Positions 40,649 to 49,028 of a DNA stretch of 61,656 nt are shown piece by piece. Origin of the DNA: Halochromatium salexigens. GTDB lineage: Bacteria; Pseudomonadota; Gammaproteobacteria; Chromatiales; Chromatiaceae. The notes below the pieces were generated by a model, which was given only the letters and a program-made list of their open reading frames with translations, was not told the DNA's origin and searched no databases. Numbering within the stretch: position 1 is the stretch's first letter; each line of letters starts with the position of its first letter. The translations under genes were made by a program, and so were the position numbers. Where the stretch lies: the NCBI RefSeq assembly GCF_016653295.1, contig NZ_NHSF01000015.1, positions 1 through 61,656 on the forward strand, read 5' to 3'.

Positions 40649-42481
40649 TTAGGACGGGGACTCGTCGCCCTCGGATTCGGAAACCTGAAAGCGGTTACGG
40701 CCAGCGCGCTTGGCTTCATAGAGCGCCATGTCGGCGCGGTGGATGAGGCTGTTGATCTCCTCCTCCGGCGCGCGCTGGGCAATGCCAAGGCTGGCCGTAA
40801 CCCGCAGTGGCTCGCTGCGATCAATATCGAACGCATGCGCCGCGATCACCCTGTTCAGGCGTTCGGCTAGCTCGATCGCGCCCTCGATCCGCTGTCCGAT
40901 CACCAGCACCAAGAACTCCTCGCCGCCGAAGCGCACCGGTACATCGACGCTGCGGCATTGCGCCTGGATCAGCTCGGCGACCTGCTGGAGCACGCGATCA
41001 CCGGCGCCGTGTCCATGGGTATCGTTGATCTGCTTGAAATGATCGAGATCGATCAGCAGGGCGGCGACGGGCGGCGCCATATCCCGCTCCTGCAGCGCGA
41101 GGTGGCGGCTCATCACATCCTGCATATAGAAGCGCGTGAAGAGCTTGGTGAGCGGATCGCGGATCGAGCGCTGATAGGCACGCTCGCGCTCGAAATCGAT
41201 CGAGCGGTAGATGACCTCGCGCTCGAGCGCGATCTTCAGCGGCTCGATCATCTGCGCGATCAGTTGCGCCGTGCTGGAGGTGATCAGCGGGGGTTTGTCG
41301 AAGATCAGGATCGCGATCGCCTCGATCTGCTCACTTTGGTTTGCCGTCAGCGGCACCGCGATCGAGGCTCCCTCATCGCCTTCCGGTTGTAGGCAGAACC
41401 CCTCCGGATAAAGCTCGTGATCGGCAAGTGCCGGTTCCTCGGCGTGCGCGCGATACCAGTCGCTGAGGTCTTGGCCGACGAAACGGCAGGCACTGGGCAC
41501 GGATGGGTCGACGATACCGACGAAGCGCGCCTTGGCCTTGAGCGACAGGATCTGTTCATCCGGCAGGGCGGCGTAGTAGTCGATGTGGCTCACTGGCAGG
41601 CTGCGTTGCACGACCTCGAGCAAACGCGTGGCGATGTCGCGAAAATCGCGGTAGAGCAACATCGTCTCGGTGATATCGCGCAGCGTGCGATTGAGCTGCG
41701 AGAGGCGCTGGATATCGGTGTCGCCCTGGCCGAGCAGATAGAGGCCGCAGTCGAGGTGGCGCAGTTTATCGATGATGAAGCCGACCAGGTGTTGCGGGAT
41801 GATCGAGCCGTGCTGGGCGGCGATCATCTCCACCGGATGCTGCTCGATCTGGTTGAGGGCGTAATCGAGGATATCGCTGCTCGGCATGTAGTGCTCATGG
41901 AACGGGCGCACCGCATCGAAGTACGACTCATCGAGCGCGATCAACTGCGGCTGTTCGGTGAAGCCGCCGAACAGATCGCTGGAAAACAGCACACCGCTGC
42001 GGCGATCGAAACTGCAGAAGGCGCCCGGGAAGTGCGCATAGGGCGTGAAGATGAATTCGAGCGTGCGATCCTCGAGTTCGAGTCGCCACTCGTGCTCATC
42101 GACGAGCCAGAACGGCAGTTCGAGCCCATAGTGCTTGAGCAGCGCCTTGGCGCGCCAATGCGTGACCACGGCCGCGTCGCGGCGTGTGTTCAGCCGGTCG
42201 ATCATCGGCAGGGCGGCGGCGATGTCCGGATCCTGGTGATGGCAGACGAACCAGCGAATCGCGCTCAGCGGTAGCACCTCCTCGATCTTGCGCAAGGTAT
42301 GGGCAAAGGTCAGCCGCGAGCCGGGATCGAACAGCACTGATTGGTCGCCTTGCTCGAGCAGGTAGACATGGCATTGGAAGTGGTCATCCGGGATCACATG
42401 ACCGACCCACCAGACGCGATCGGCGATTTCGATCGCATGCTGGGTGTCGGCGTTGCGGAGGGCTTCAAGGCGAGTAGGCAT
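40649..42481 (-). CDS. Diiron/MBL-fold sensor plus GAF-like plus GGDEF diguanylate cyclase
   Basis: This protein has 610 residues. The first 250 residues are a metallo-beta-lactamase-like fold as in flavo-diiron proteins: WWVGHVIPDDHFQCHVYLLE, CHHQDPDIAAALP, PYAHFPGAFCSFD, FSSDLFGGF and MIAAQHGSII, which provide the metal ligands. Such a domain binds O2 or reports redox state in related sensors. A GAF-like region follows (about 260-440: TETMLLYRDFRDIATRLLEV). The GGDEF domain has RDPLTKLFTRFYMQ, LIDLDHFKQINDTHGH and RFGGEEFLVLV, all catalytically complete. It probably makes cyclic di-GMP in response to oxygen or NO. No EAL domain is present. Confidence 0.88.
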   Translation of the reverse strand: MPTRLEALRNADTQHAIEIADRVWWVGHVIPDDHFQCHVYLLEQGDQSVLFDPGSRLTFAHTLRKIEEVLPLSAIRWFVCHHQDPDIAAALPMIDRLNTRRDAAVVTHWRAKALLKHYGLELPFWLVDEHEWRLELEDRTLEFIFTPYAHFPGAFCSFDRRSGVLFSSDLFGGFTEQPQLIALDESYFDAVRPFHEHYMPSSDILDYALNQIEQHPVEMIAAQHGSIIPQHLVGFIIDKLRHLDCGLYLLGQGDTDIQRLSQLNRTLRDITETMLLYRDFRDIATRLLEVVQRSLPVSHIDYYAALPDEQILSLKAKARFVGIVDPSVPSACRFVGQDLSDWYRAHAEEPALADHELYPEGFCLQPEGDEGASIAVPLTANQSEQIEAIAILIFDKPPLITSSTAQLIAQMIEPLKIALEREVIYRSIDFERERAYQRSIRDPLTKLFTRFYMQDVMSRHLALQERDMAPPVAALLIDLDHFKQINDTHGHGAGDRVLQQVAELIQAQCRSVDVPVRFGGEEFLVLVIGQRIEGAIELAERLNRVIAAHAFDIDRSEPLRVTASLGIAQRAPEEEINSLIHRADMALYEAKRAGRNRFQVSESEGDESPS

Positions 42482-42643
42482 CGGTGACAGGGTCCGTCAA
42501 GCGGCGTCCGATGCCGGGCGAAGATGATGTTCCAGCGGTGAAGTTAGAACGAGTGCGCCAGAGGCTGGCCCGCGTCTGGCGCGGAAATCATCCCTCTAAT
42601 TGTACACGCATTGCTCATGTCGTAACGGGGCTTCTGGCCGAGA

Positions 42644-43564
42644 TCATCGGGGGCGGGGCTCGGAGGTGACGGGCGTTGCGTTGAGCCGTGCGGTGATGCG
42701 TTTGACGTAGGCCTGAGTTTCGGGATAGGGCGGGATGCCGCCATGGCGTCGAACCGCGTTCTCGCCAGCGTTATAGGCGGCGAGGGCAAGCTCGCGATCG
42801 CCGTCGAAATGATCCAACAGCCAACGCAGATAGGCCATGCCGCCGCGCATGTTCTGCACTGGGTCCCAGATATCCTGGACGCCGAAGCGTTGGGCAGTTG
42901 CCGGAATCAATTGCATGAGCCCGCGCGCGTCCTTGGGTGAGTGGGCGGTGGGGTCGAAATTGGATTCGGCCTGGATCAAGGCCAACACGAGCTCGGGATC
43001 GAGCCGGAAGTTGGGCGCGAGTTGGCGGACCAGTGCGATGATATCGGCGCGGGCGAGCTTGCGGACCTGAACCCCGTCCGGCGTTTGGGTTGCAGGGGGC
43101 GTGTTGGCGCTGTCGGCATTGCCCGGTGGTGGCAGGCGGCGTTCCACCAGAGTGTCGGTGAGCAGGCAACGCGGCTGCTCGGCCAGCGGACGATCGAGCG
43201 CCCGGAGCCGACGTAGTTGCGATTCCGCTTGCGGATGGCCAGCGGCGCGTGCGTTTTGGAACCAAGCGGCCGCCATGACTTCGTCGACGGTGCCAAGGCG
43301 TCCGCTGGCATAGAGCCAGCCGAGATGAAAACCGGCGTCGCCCAGGCCGAGATCCGCAGCTTGGCAATAGAAGGTCAGTGCCCGGTCGAGTTGTTGTGGA
43401 GCGCCGACACCGTGCTCGAAGCGTTTACCTTGCGCGATCAACTGGCGCGCTTCGGCGGTCTCTTCAGCGGTGGCTGCGCAGACCAGCCCGGCGGGCGTTA
43501 GGGCGAGCATCAGTCCCAGCCCGAAGAGCGTTAGCTGCGAAATGCGATTTGCCGACAGTGTCAC
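42644..43564 (-). CDS. Sel1-repeat / SLT lytic transglycosylase, secreted
   Basis: This protein has 306 residues. I take the GTG at 43564, preceded by AGGAAA, over the ATG 24 codons upstream because a signal peptide (LTLFGLGLMLALTPAGLVCA) follows directly. Sel1-like repeats occupy residues 35-120 (QQLDRALTFYCQAADLGLGD). The SLT domain begins near residue 185: LVLALIQAESNFDPTAHSPK with the catalytic Glu, DARGLMQLIPATAQRFGV, and AYNAGENAV near the end. It cuts peptidoglycan with formation of the 1,6-anhydro product. Confidence 0.9.
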   Translation of the reverse strand: MTLSANRISQLTLFGLGLMLALTPAGLVCAATAEETAEARQLIAQGKRFEHGVGAPQQLDRALTFYCQAADLGLGDAGFHLGWLYASGRLGTVDEVMAAAWFQNARAAGHPQAESQLRRLRALDRPLAEQPRCLLTDTLVERRLPPPGNADSANTPPATQTPDGVQVRKLARADIIALVRQLAPNFRLDPELVLALIQAESNFDPTAHSPKDARGLMQLIPATAQRFGVQDIWDPVQNMRGGMAYLRWLLDHFDGDRELALAAYNAGENAVRRHGGIPPYPETQAYVKRITARLNATPVTSEPRPR

Positions 43565-43652
43565 TGCTGTTTCCTGGTCCCAAATCAGTGTTAACGAGCG
43601 TATCACGTTCATTCTGGACGACCTACACTCCTGCATCCTGGGGGAGATGACG

Positions 43653-44057
43653 ATGACGGAGGCCTTGTCGCGACAGATCTGGCGCTTTGGTTTGGTGGGG
43701 TCGCTCGGTTTTGCCGTGGATGCCTTGGTCTTGACCTGGTTGGTTCGGGTTGGCGACTGGGGCGTGTATGAGTCGCGCTGGCTGTCTTTTGCGTTGGCGG
43801 TGACGGTGACCTGGGGGCTGAACCGGCGCTTTACCTTTGGTCAGCAGGCCTCGCGCAATCGATCACGCGAGTATGGGCGGTATGCCGCGGTGCAGGGGCT
43901 CGGCGCGCTGATCAATCTAGGCGTCTATGCGGCGGTGCTGATGATCTGGCCAGTGCTCGCGGCTTGGCCGGTACTGCCCTTGGCCGCGGGCTCTGGGGTC
44001 GCGATGTTGTTTAATTTTGTTGGTGCGCGGTACTTCGCCTATGTCCCGAGCGCCTAG
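43653..44057 (+). CDS. GtrA-family membrane protein
   Basis: This 134-residue protein has four hydrophobic segments. I chose the second of two in-frame ATG codons (43647 or 43653), because GGGGGAG ends directly at the first and lies 6 bp from the second. The GtrA pattern WRFGLVGSLGFAVDALVLTW followed by SFALAVTVTWGLNRRFTFG and YAAVQGLGALINLGVYA is clear. GtrA-like proteins help move polyprenyl-linked sugars across the membrane or occur with GT2 partners. The GT2 gene next to it begins 10 bp after the stop. Confidence 0.88.
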   Translation: MTEALSRQIWRFGLVGSLGFAVDALVLTWLVRVGDWGVYESRWLSFALAVTVTWGLNRRFTFGQQASRNRSREYGRYAAVQGLGALINLGVYAAVLMIWPVLAAWPVLPLAAGSGVAMLFNFVGARYFAYVPSA

Positions 44058-44067
44058 GGGTGTGTCA

Positions 44068-45087
44068 ATGCCTGATTTTACTGCGCCTGATCCTACGGCG
44101 ATGGAATCGTCACCGAGTCTCTGTCCGCGGGTGGCGGTATTGATCCCCTGCCTAAATGAAGAGGCCTCAATTGCAACTGTTGTGCGCGATTTTCGCGCCC
44201 TGTTGCCGACGGCGAGGGTGTATGTCTATGATAATCATTCCTCGGATCGGACCGCGGCGGTCGCTGCCGAGGCGGGGGCGATCGTCCGCCACGAGGAACG
44301 CCGGGGTAAAGGGCATGTGGTCTGCCGGATGTTCAGTGAAGTCGAAGCGGATCTTTATCTCTTGGTCGACGGCGATGGCACCTATGATCCGGTGAGCGCG
44401 TCAACGCTGATCGAGCGGCTTACTGCGGAACGGCTGGATATGGTCTGCGGTGCTCGGGTCGAGCGTGGCGATGATGCCTATCGGCTCGGACACCGTTTTG
44501 GGAATCAGGTGTTGACGGGGTTGATCGCGGCACTCTTCGGTCACCGTTTTCGCGATATGCTGACTGGCTATCGGGTCTTTACGCGCCGCTTTGTGAAATC
44601 GTTTCCAATGCTGTCGGATGGCTTCGAGATCGAGACCCAGCTCAGTGTGCATGCGTTGCAGATGCGGCTGCGGGTGGCTGAGCTAGAAACGCCCTATTGC
44701 GCGCGCCCGGCGGATTCGCCGAGTAAATTGCGCACTGTTCGCGATGGACTGCGCATCTTGCGCACGATTGGCATGCTGGTGAAGGAAGAACGACCGCTGT
44801 GGTTCTTTTCGATTCTGTTCGCGCTTCTCGCGAGCGGTTCGATTCTGCTTGCGGTGCCGATCATGCTTGAGTTCATGCAGACGGGATTGGTGCCGCGGTT
44901 TCCGACGGCGATTCTGGCCACAGGGATGATGCTGCTTGGGTTCTTGCTGCTCACGAGCGGCTTGGTGCTCGACTCGGTGGCGCATGGTCGGCGGGAGCTG
45001 AAACGCCTGCATTACTTGGCGTTGCCGCCATATCTAAGTCATGCAATACCTCGCCGGCCTGGACAGCTGCCTGAACGGGGGGATTGA
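44068..45087 (+). CDS. Family 2 glycosyltransferase, membrane-anchored
   Basis: This protein has 339 residues. I use the ATG at 44068, which is preceded by AGGGG. The GT-A domain contains VAVLIPCLNEEASIATVVRD, VYVYDNHSSDRTAAVAAEAG, LLVDGDGTYDPVSA with the DxD-type motif, and DMLTGYRVFTRRFVKSFPM. The last 80 residues hold two hydrophobic helices (SILFALLASGSILLAVPIM and ILATGMMLLGFLLLTSGLVL). GtrA plus such a GT2 is the usual pair for polyprenyl-phosphate sugar transfer. The 49 bp after the stop lead into the convergent lpdA gene. Confidence 0.9.
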   Translation: MPDFTAPDPTAMESSPSLCPRVAVLIPCLNEEASIATVVRDFRALLPTARVYVYDNHSSDRTAAVAAEAGAIVRHEERRGKGHVVCRMFSEVEADLYLLVDGDGTYDPVSASTLIERLTAERLDMVCGARVERGDDAYRLGHRFGNQVLTGLIAALFGHRFRDMLTGYRVFTRRFVKSFPMLSDGFEIETQLSVHALQMRLRVAELETPYCARPADSPSKLRTVRDGLRILRTIGMLVKEERPLWFFSILFALLASGSILLAVPIMLEFMQTGLVPRFPTAILATGMMLLGFLLLTSGLVLDSVAHGRRELKRLHYLALPPYLSHAIPRRPGQLPERGD

Positions 45088-45136
45088 ACCGCGTCTTAAC
45101 CTATTTTAGGAGCGCGGTGGGAAGTGATCGCGTAGC

Positions 45137-46567
45137 TCAAGGCTTTTTCGGTGGCATCAGATCCGTAATCGTGCCCTGTGCCATCTCGGCGGCGAGGCCG
45201 ATGGTCTCGTTCAGGGTCGGATGCGGATGGATGGTCATGCCGAGGTCTTCCATGTCGGCCCCCATCTCGAGCGCCAGCACGGTCTCGCCGATCAGCTCGC
45301 CGGCGTTGGGGCCGACGATGCCGGCGCCGAGGATGCGCTTGGTCTCGGGGTCGAACAAAAGCTTGGTCAGCCCCTCGTCGCGGTGGATGCCAAGTGCGCG
45401 GCCGCTGGCAGCCCAGGGGAAGACGCCTTTTTCGTAGGCGATGCCCTTGGCCGCGGCTTCGGTTTCGGTGAGGCCCATCCAGGCCACTTCGGGGTCGGTG
45501 TAGGCGACCGAGGGGATGGTCATGGGGTCGAACAGCGCCGGCTCGCCGGCGATGACCTCGGCGGCGACCTTGCCCTCATGGGTGGCCTTGTGCGCGAGCA
45601 TCGGCCCGCCGACGACATCGCCGATGGCGAAGATGGTCGGCACATTGGTGCGCATGTGCTGGTCGGTCTTGATGAAGCCGTGCTCGTCGACCTTGACCCC
45701 GGCGGCCTCGGCATTGATCAGCGCGCCATTGGGGCGCCGCCCAATGGCGACCAGCACCTTGTCGTAGCTGGCCTCGCCGGCGTGCTTGCCCTCGAACACC
45801 ACATCGATGGCCTTGGAGTTGGCCTGCATGGTCGCGACCTTGGTCTCGAGCCAAATGTTGTTGTAGCGCTTCTTGACCACCTTCTGCAGCGCGCGCACCA
45901 GATCCTTGTCGGCACCGGGCATGAGCTGGCCCTGCAGCTCGACGACATCGATCTTGGCGCCGAGCGCGGCATAGACGCTGGCCATCTCCAGGCCGATGAT
46001 GCCGCCGCCGACGACCAGCATGCGCTCGGGGATGCCGTCGATCTCGAGCGCATCGGTCGAGTCCATCACGCGCGGATCATCGTGCGGGAAACCGGGGATG
46101 CGAATCGGGGTGGAGCCGACGGCGATGATGCACTGATCAAAGCTGACCACGACCTTGCCCTCACGGCTGTCGACGCCGATGCGATTCGGGGTCTCGAAGC
46201 GGCCGGTGCCTTGGACGACTTCGACCTGGCGCTGCTTGGCCATGCCGGCGAGGCCGGTGGTGAGTTTCTTCACCACCTTGTTCTTGCCGGCGCGCATCTT
46301 GTCGAGATCGATCTCGGGCGCGGCGAAGGTCACGCCCATCGCGCTCATGGTCTTGGCCTCCTCGATGATCTGCGCGGTGTGCAGCAGCGCCTTGGACGGG
46401 ATGCAGCCGACATTGAGGCAGACGCCACCGAGGCTGGGATAGCGCTCGATGAGGACCGTGCGCAGGCCGAGATCGGCGGCGCGAAAGGCGGCGGTGTAGC
46501 CACCGGGCCCGCCGCCGAGGACGACGACTTGGGCGCTGAGTTCTTTATTGGGAGCGGTGTCGCTCAT
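45137..46567 (-). CDS. lpdA: Dihydrolipoyl dehydrogenase of pyruvate dehydrogenase
   Basis: This 476-residue E3 flavoprotein reoxidises lipoamide in the complex. It has the FAD motif VVVLGGGPGGYTAAFRAADL, the redox disulfide GGVCLNVGCIPSKALLH, VVGGGIIGLEMASVYAALG for NAD, and the C-terminal HPHPTLNETIGLAAE with the catalytic His-Glu pair. It is the last gene of the operon aceE-aceF-DUF29-lpdA on the minus strand. Confidence 0.97.
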   Translation of the reverse strand: MSDTAPNKELSAQVVVLGGGPGGYTAAFRAADLGLRTVLIERYPSLGGVCLNVGCIPSKALLHTAQIIEEAKTMSAMGVTFAAPEIDLDKMRAGKNKVVKKLTTGLAGMAKQRQVEVVQGTGRFETPNRIGVDSREGKVVVSFDQCIIAVGSTPIRIPGFPHDDPRVMDSTDALEIDGIPERMLVVGGGIIGLEMASVYAALGAKIDVVELQGQLMPGADKDLVRALQKVVKKRYNNIWLETKVATMQANSKAIDVVFEGKHAGEASYDKVLVAIGRRPNGALINAEAAGVKVDEHGFIKTDQHMRTNVPTIFAIGDVVGGPMLAHKATHEGKVAAEVIAGEPALFDPMTIPSVAYTDPEVAWMGLTETEAAAKGIAYEKGVFPWAASGRALGIHRDEGLTKLLFDPETKRILGAGIVGPNAGELIGETVLALEMGADMEDLGMTIHPHPTLNETIGLAAEMAQGTITDLMPPKKP

Positions 46568-46591
46568 GGAGTCTTCTCGTTCAGGTGTTTG

Positions 46592-47062
46592 CTACTCGAC
46601 GTCGGGATAGAAATCCGGGTCAAGGATCTGTGCTTGCGTGTACGGACAGGATGCGGGGAAGGTCTTGAGTGGCAATTCTGACTCGCGTGCCGCCAACTCG
46701 ACGGCTTGTGAATAGGCTTTGGTGACCGCCTCGTTGATCTTCCCTTTGAGCCCCGGAGACTCTTCGAGCAGGTAGCCTAACGCAAGCCGCTGCTCTATGA
46801 GCGTGTTGCGCCAGCTCTTGCCTTCGTATTCCGCCCAACGCTCGGAGAGTTGTCGATACTGGAACTGCCATTTCAACAGATGGGCGAGCAGGATGCGCAG
46901 CCGGCTCACAAGCTCATGCCGCTGACTCTTGCCCATGTCGTCCAGCTCCTCCACCAGATGGTCTAGGTCCAGCTCCGAGAAGCGCCCCTGGCGGAGCAAC
47001 TCGGCGGTTTCTGCCGCCCAGGAGGGATAGTCCAGATCGTACAAGGTGCTCAGTGCGTTCAT
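46592..47062 (-). CDS. DUF29 family protein inside the pdh operon
   Basis: This protein has 156 residues, the same length as the DUF29 protein at 1838-2308, and is a little over half identical to it: LSTLYDLDYPSWAAETAELL, LDLDHLVEELDDMGKSQR, AHLLKWQFQYRQLSERW, SWRNTLIEQR. It lies 36 bp after aceF and 24 bp before lpdA in the same orientation, so it is almost certainly transcribed with them. DUF29 has no known role. It may be a passenger insertion, since the other copy sits in an accessory zone. Confidence 0.88.
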   Translation of the reverse strand: MNALSTLYDLDYPSWAAETAELLRQGRFSELDLDHLVEELDDMGKSQRHELVSRLRILLAHLLKWQFQYRQLSERWAEYEGKSWRNTLIEQRLALGYLLEESPGLKGKINEAVTKAYSQAVELAARESELPLKTFPASCPYTQAQILDPDFYPDVE

Positions 47063-47098
47063 CAGATGCCTCGTCCGGCCCGCGTCGGAGTGGGCACT

Positions 47099-48892
47099 TT
47101 ACAACAGCAGCCGGCGGATATCTGCAAGTAGGCTGGCGAGCAAGGTTGTGAAACGCACCCCATCGGCGCCATCGACCACGCGATGGTCGTAGGACAGCGA
47201 CAGCGGCAGCATCAGCCGTGGCTCGAAGCTGTCACCATTCCAGACCGGTTTGGTCTCGGTGCGTGAGACCCCGAGGATGGCGACCTCGGGGGCGTTGACG
47301 ATGGGCGTGAAGGCGGTGCCACCAATGCCGCCGAGGCTGGAGATGCTGAACACGCCGCCTTGCATGTCGCCCGGCAGCAGCTTGCCCTCGCGCGCCTTGG
47401 CGCTGAGCGCCATCAGCTCGCCGGCGATCTCGAACAGGCCTTTCTTGTCGACATCGCGGATCACTGGCACCACCAGCCCATTCGGTGTGTCGACGGCGAC
47501 GCCGAGATGGGTGTAGTGCTTGAAGATCAGGTGCTCACCGTCGGGCGAGAGTGAGGCCTTCAGCGTTGGCATCTGCGCCAGCGCACCGGCGACGGCCTTC
47601 ATCAAGAACGGCATGAAGGTGAGCTTGACGCCGGCCCGCTCAGCGGTCTGCTTCTGCCCCTTGCGGAAAGCCTCGAGTTCGGTGATGTCGGCCTCGTCGA
47701 ACTGGGTGACATGCGGTACCGACAGCCAGGCGCGGTGCAGATGGGTGCCGCTGAGCTTCTTGATACGCGCGAGCGGCTGGGTCTCGGTCTCGCCGAACTT
47801 GCTGAAATCGACCTCGGGTGCGGCCGGGAGCTGGAACGGCATGCCGCCGGCTGCAGCCGGAGGGCCACCAGCGGAAAGGGTCTTCTTGACGTAGCCCTGC
47901 ACATCGTCCTTGAGGATGCGCCCCTTGCGGCCGCTGCCCTTGACATGGGCGAGATCGACGCCGAGTTCGCGCGCGAAGCGTCGCACCGCGGGGCTTGCAT
48001 GCGGGGTGCGACCGCTGGCGATGGCCTGCATGTCCGCTGGGCGGGGCAGGACTGGGGCCTTGCGGCGCTCGGCTTCACCAGGTGCGCGGCTTGCCGGTGA
48101 GACTTGCGTGTCCTCCTGCTGGACGGTCGCCGCTGGGGCTCTCGTGTCTTCAGGCTTAGCGGTTGCCGCAGGCGCTTGGGCGGTCTCAGCCTCTTCGGCG
48201 GAAGGCGCACCAGATGCATCAGCGGTTGCCGCCTGAGCTTCTCCCTTGAGCGTGAGCAGCAGATGACCCTGATTGATCTTGTCCCCCGCCTTGATATGGA
48301 CCGCCTCGACGGTCCCGGCGGTCGGCGAGGGGATCTCCATGGTCGCCTTCTCGCTTTCGAGGGTGACGATGGACTGGTCCACCTCGATCTGGTCGCCCAC
48401 ATTGACCAGGACCTCGACGACCGGGATGTCGGCGAAGTCGCCGATATCCGGCAGCGGCACCTCGATCTTGTCGGCGGTGCCGGCCGCTGGGTCGGAGGTG
48501 ACTTCCGACGAGGCGGATTGTGAGCGGCTGCCGTCCGTTTCCTGGCCCGCATTGGCCTTTCGGGTCTCCGAGCCAGCCTCCGAACCAGCGCCCGTGTCGC
48601 CGCTCGACGAGTTCGAATCCGAACTCGAGGAACCAGCATCGCCACCGGCTGCACTGGTGTCGATCCGCATCAGTAGATGCCCTAGACCGACCCGCTCACC
48701 GACCTTGACGTTGACCTCGGTGACCTCGCCACCGAGCGGGGACGGGATCTCCATGGTCGCCTTGTCGCTCTCCAGCGTCAGCAGCGACTGTTCCCGTTCG
48801 ATGTGATCGCCGGGGGCGACAAGGATCTCGATGATCTCGACATCGGTAAAATCACCGATGTCGGGAAGCAGAATGTCTTCTACCGTTGCCAC
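47099..48892 (-). CDS. aceF: Dihydrolipoyllysine acetyltransferase of pyruvate dehydrogenase
   Basis: This E2 subunit has 597 residues. The start is a GTG at 48892 preceded by AGGAG, giving MATVEDILLPDIGDFTDVEI. The upstream in-frame ATG (48988) would add an unnatural leader. Two lipoyl domains follow, with their lysines in LESDKATMEIPSP and LESEKATMEIPSP, linked by long Ala/Pro/Thr-rich spacers. The peripheral subunit-binding domain is HASPAVRRFARELGVDLAHV. The catalytic domain has DHRVVDGADGVRF near the C-terminus. It is separated from aceE by 136 bp and followed by a DUF29 gene. Confidence 0.96.
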   Translation of the reverse strand: MATVEDILLPDIGDFTDVEIIEILVAPGDHIEREQSLLTLESDKATMEIPSPLGGEVTEVNVKVGERVGLGHLLMRIDTSAAGGDAGSSSSDSNSSSGDTGAGSEAGSETRKANAGQETDGSRSQSASSEVTSDPAAGTADKIEVPLPDIGDFADIPVVEVLVNVGDQIEVDQSIVTLESEKATMEIPSPTAGTVEAVHIKAGDKINQGHLLLTLKGEAQAATADASGAPSAEEAETAQAPAATAKPEDTRAPAATVQQEDTQVSPASRAPGEAERRKAPVLPRPADMQAIASGRTPHASPAVRRFARELGVDLAHVKGSGRKGRILKDDVQGYVKKTLSAGGPPAAAGGMPFQLPAAPEVDFSKFGETETQPLARIKKLSGTHLHRAWLSVPHVTQFDEADITELEAFRKGQKQTAERAGVKLTFMPFLMKAVAGALAQMPTLKASLSPDGEHLIFKHYTHLGVAVDTPNGLVVPVIRDVDKKGLFEIAGELMALSAKAREGKLLPGDMQGGVFSISSLGGIGGTAFTPIVNAPEVAILGVSRTETKPVWNGDSFEPRLMLPLSLSYDHRVVDGADGVRFTTLLASLLADIRRLLL

Positions 48893-49028
48893 GCTGCTGT
48901 CTCCTGTGCCCAGAGGGGATGCCGGTGGGGATGCGCGATGAGGAAATGCCGTAGGCGTTGCGGTACTGTTGGCGTGGTTGCTCGACACTGCATGGCACGA
49001 GGCTTCATTGCACGATTCAGCAGGGCGT

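Noticed and set aside
45221-46681. 486-codon plus-strand frame opposite lpdA
   Set aside because: It is the antisense of lpdA, rich in Gly/His/Asp with no domain.
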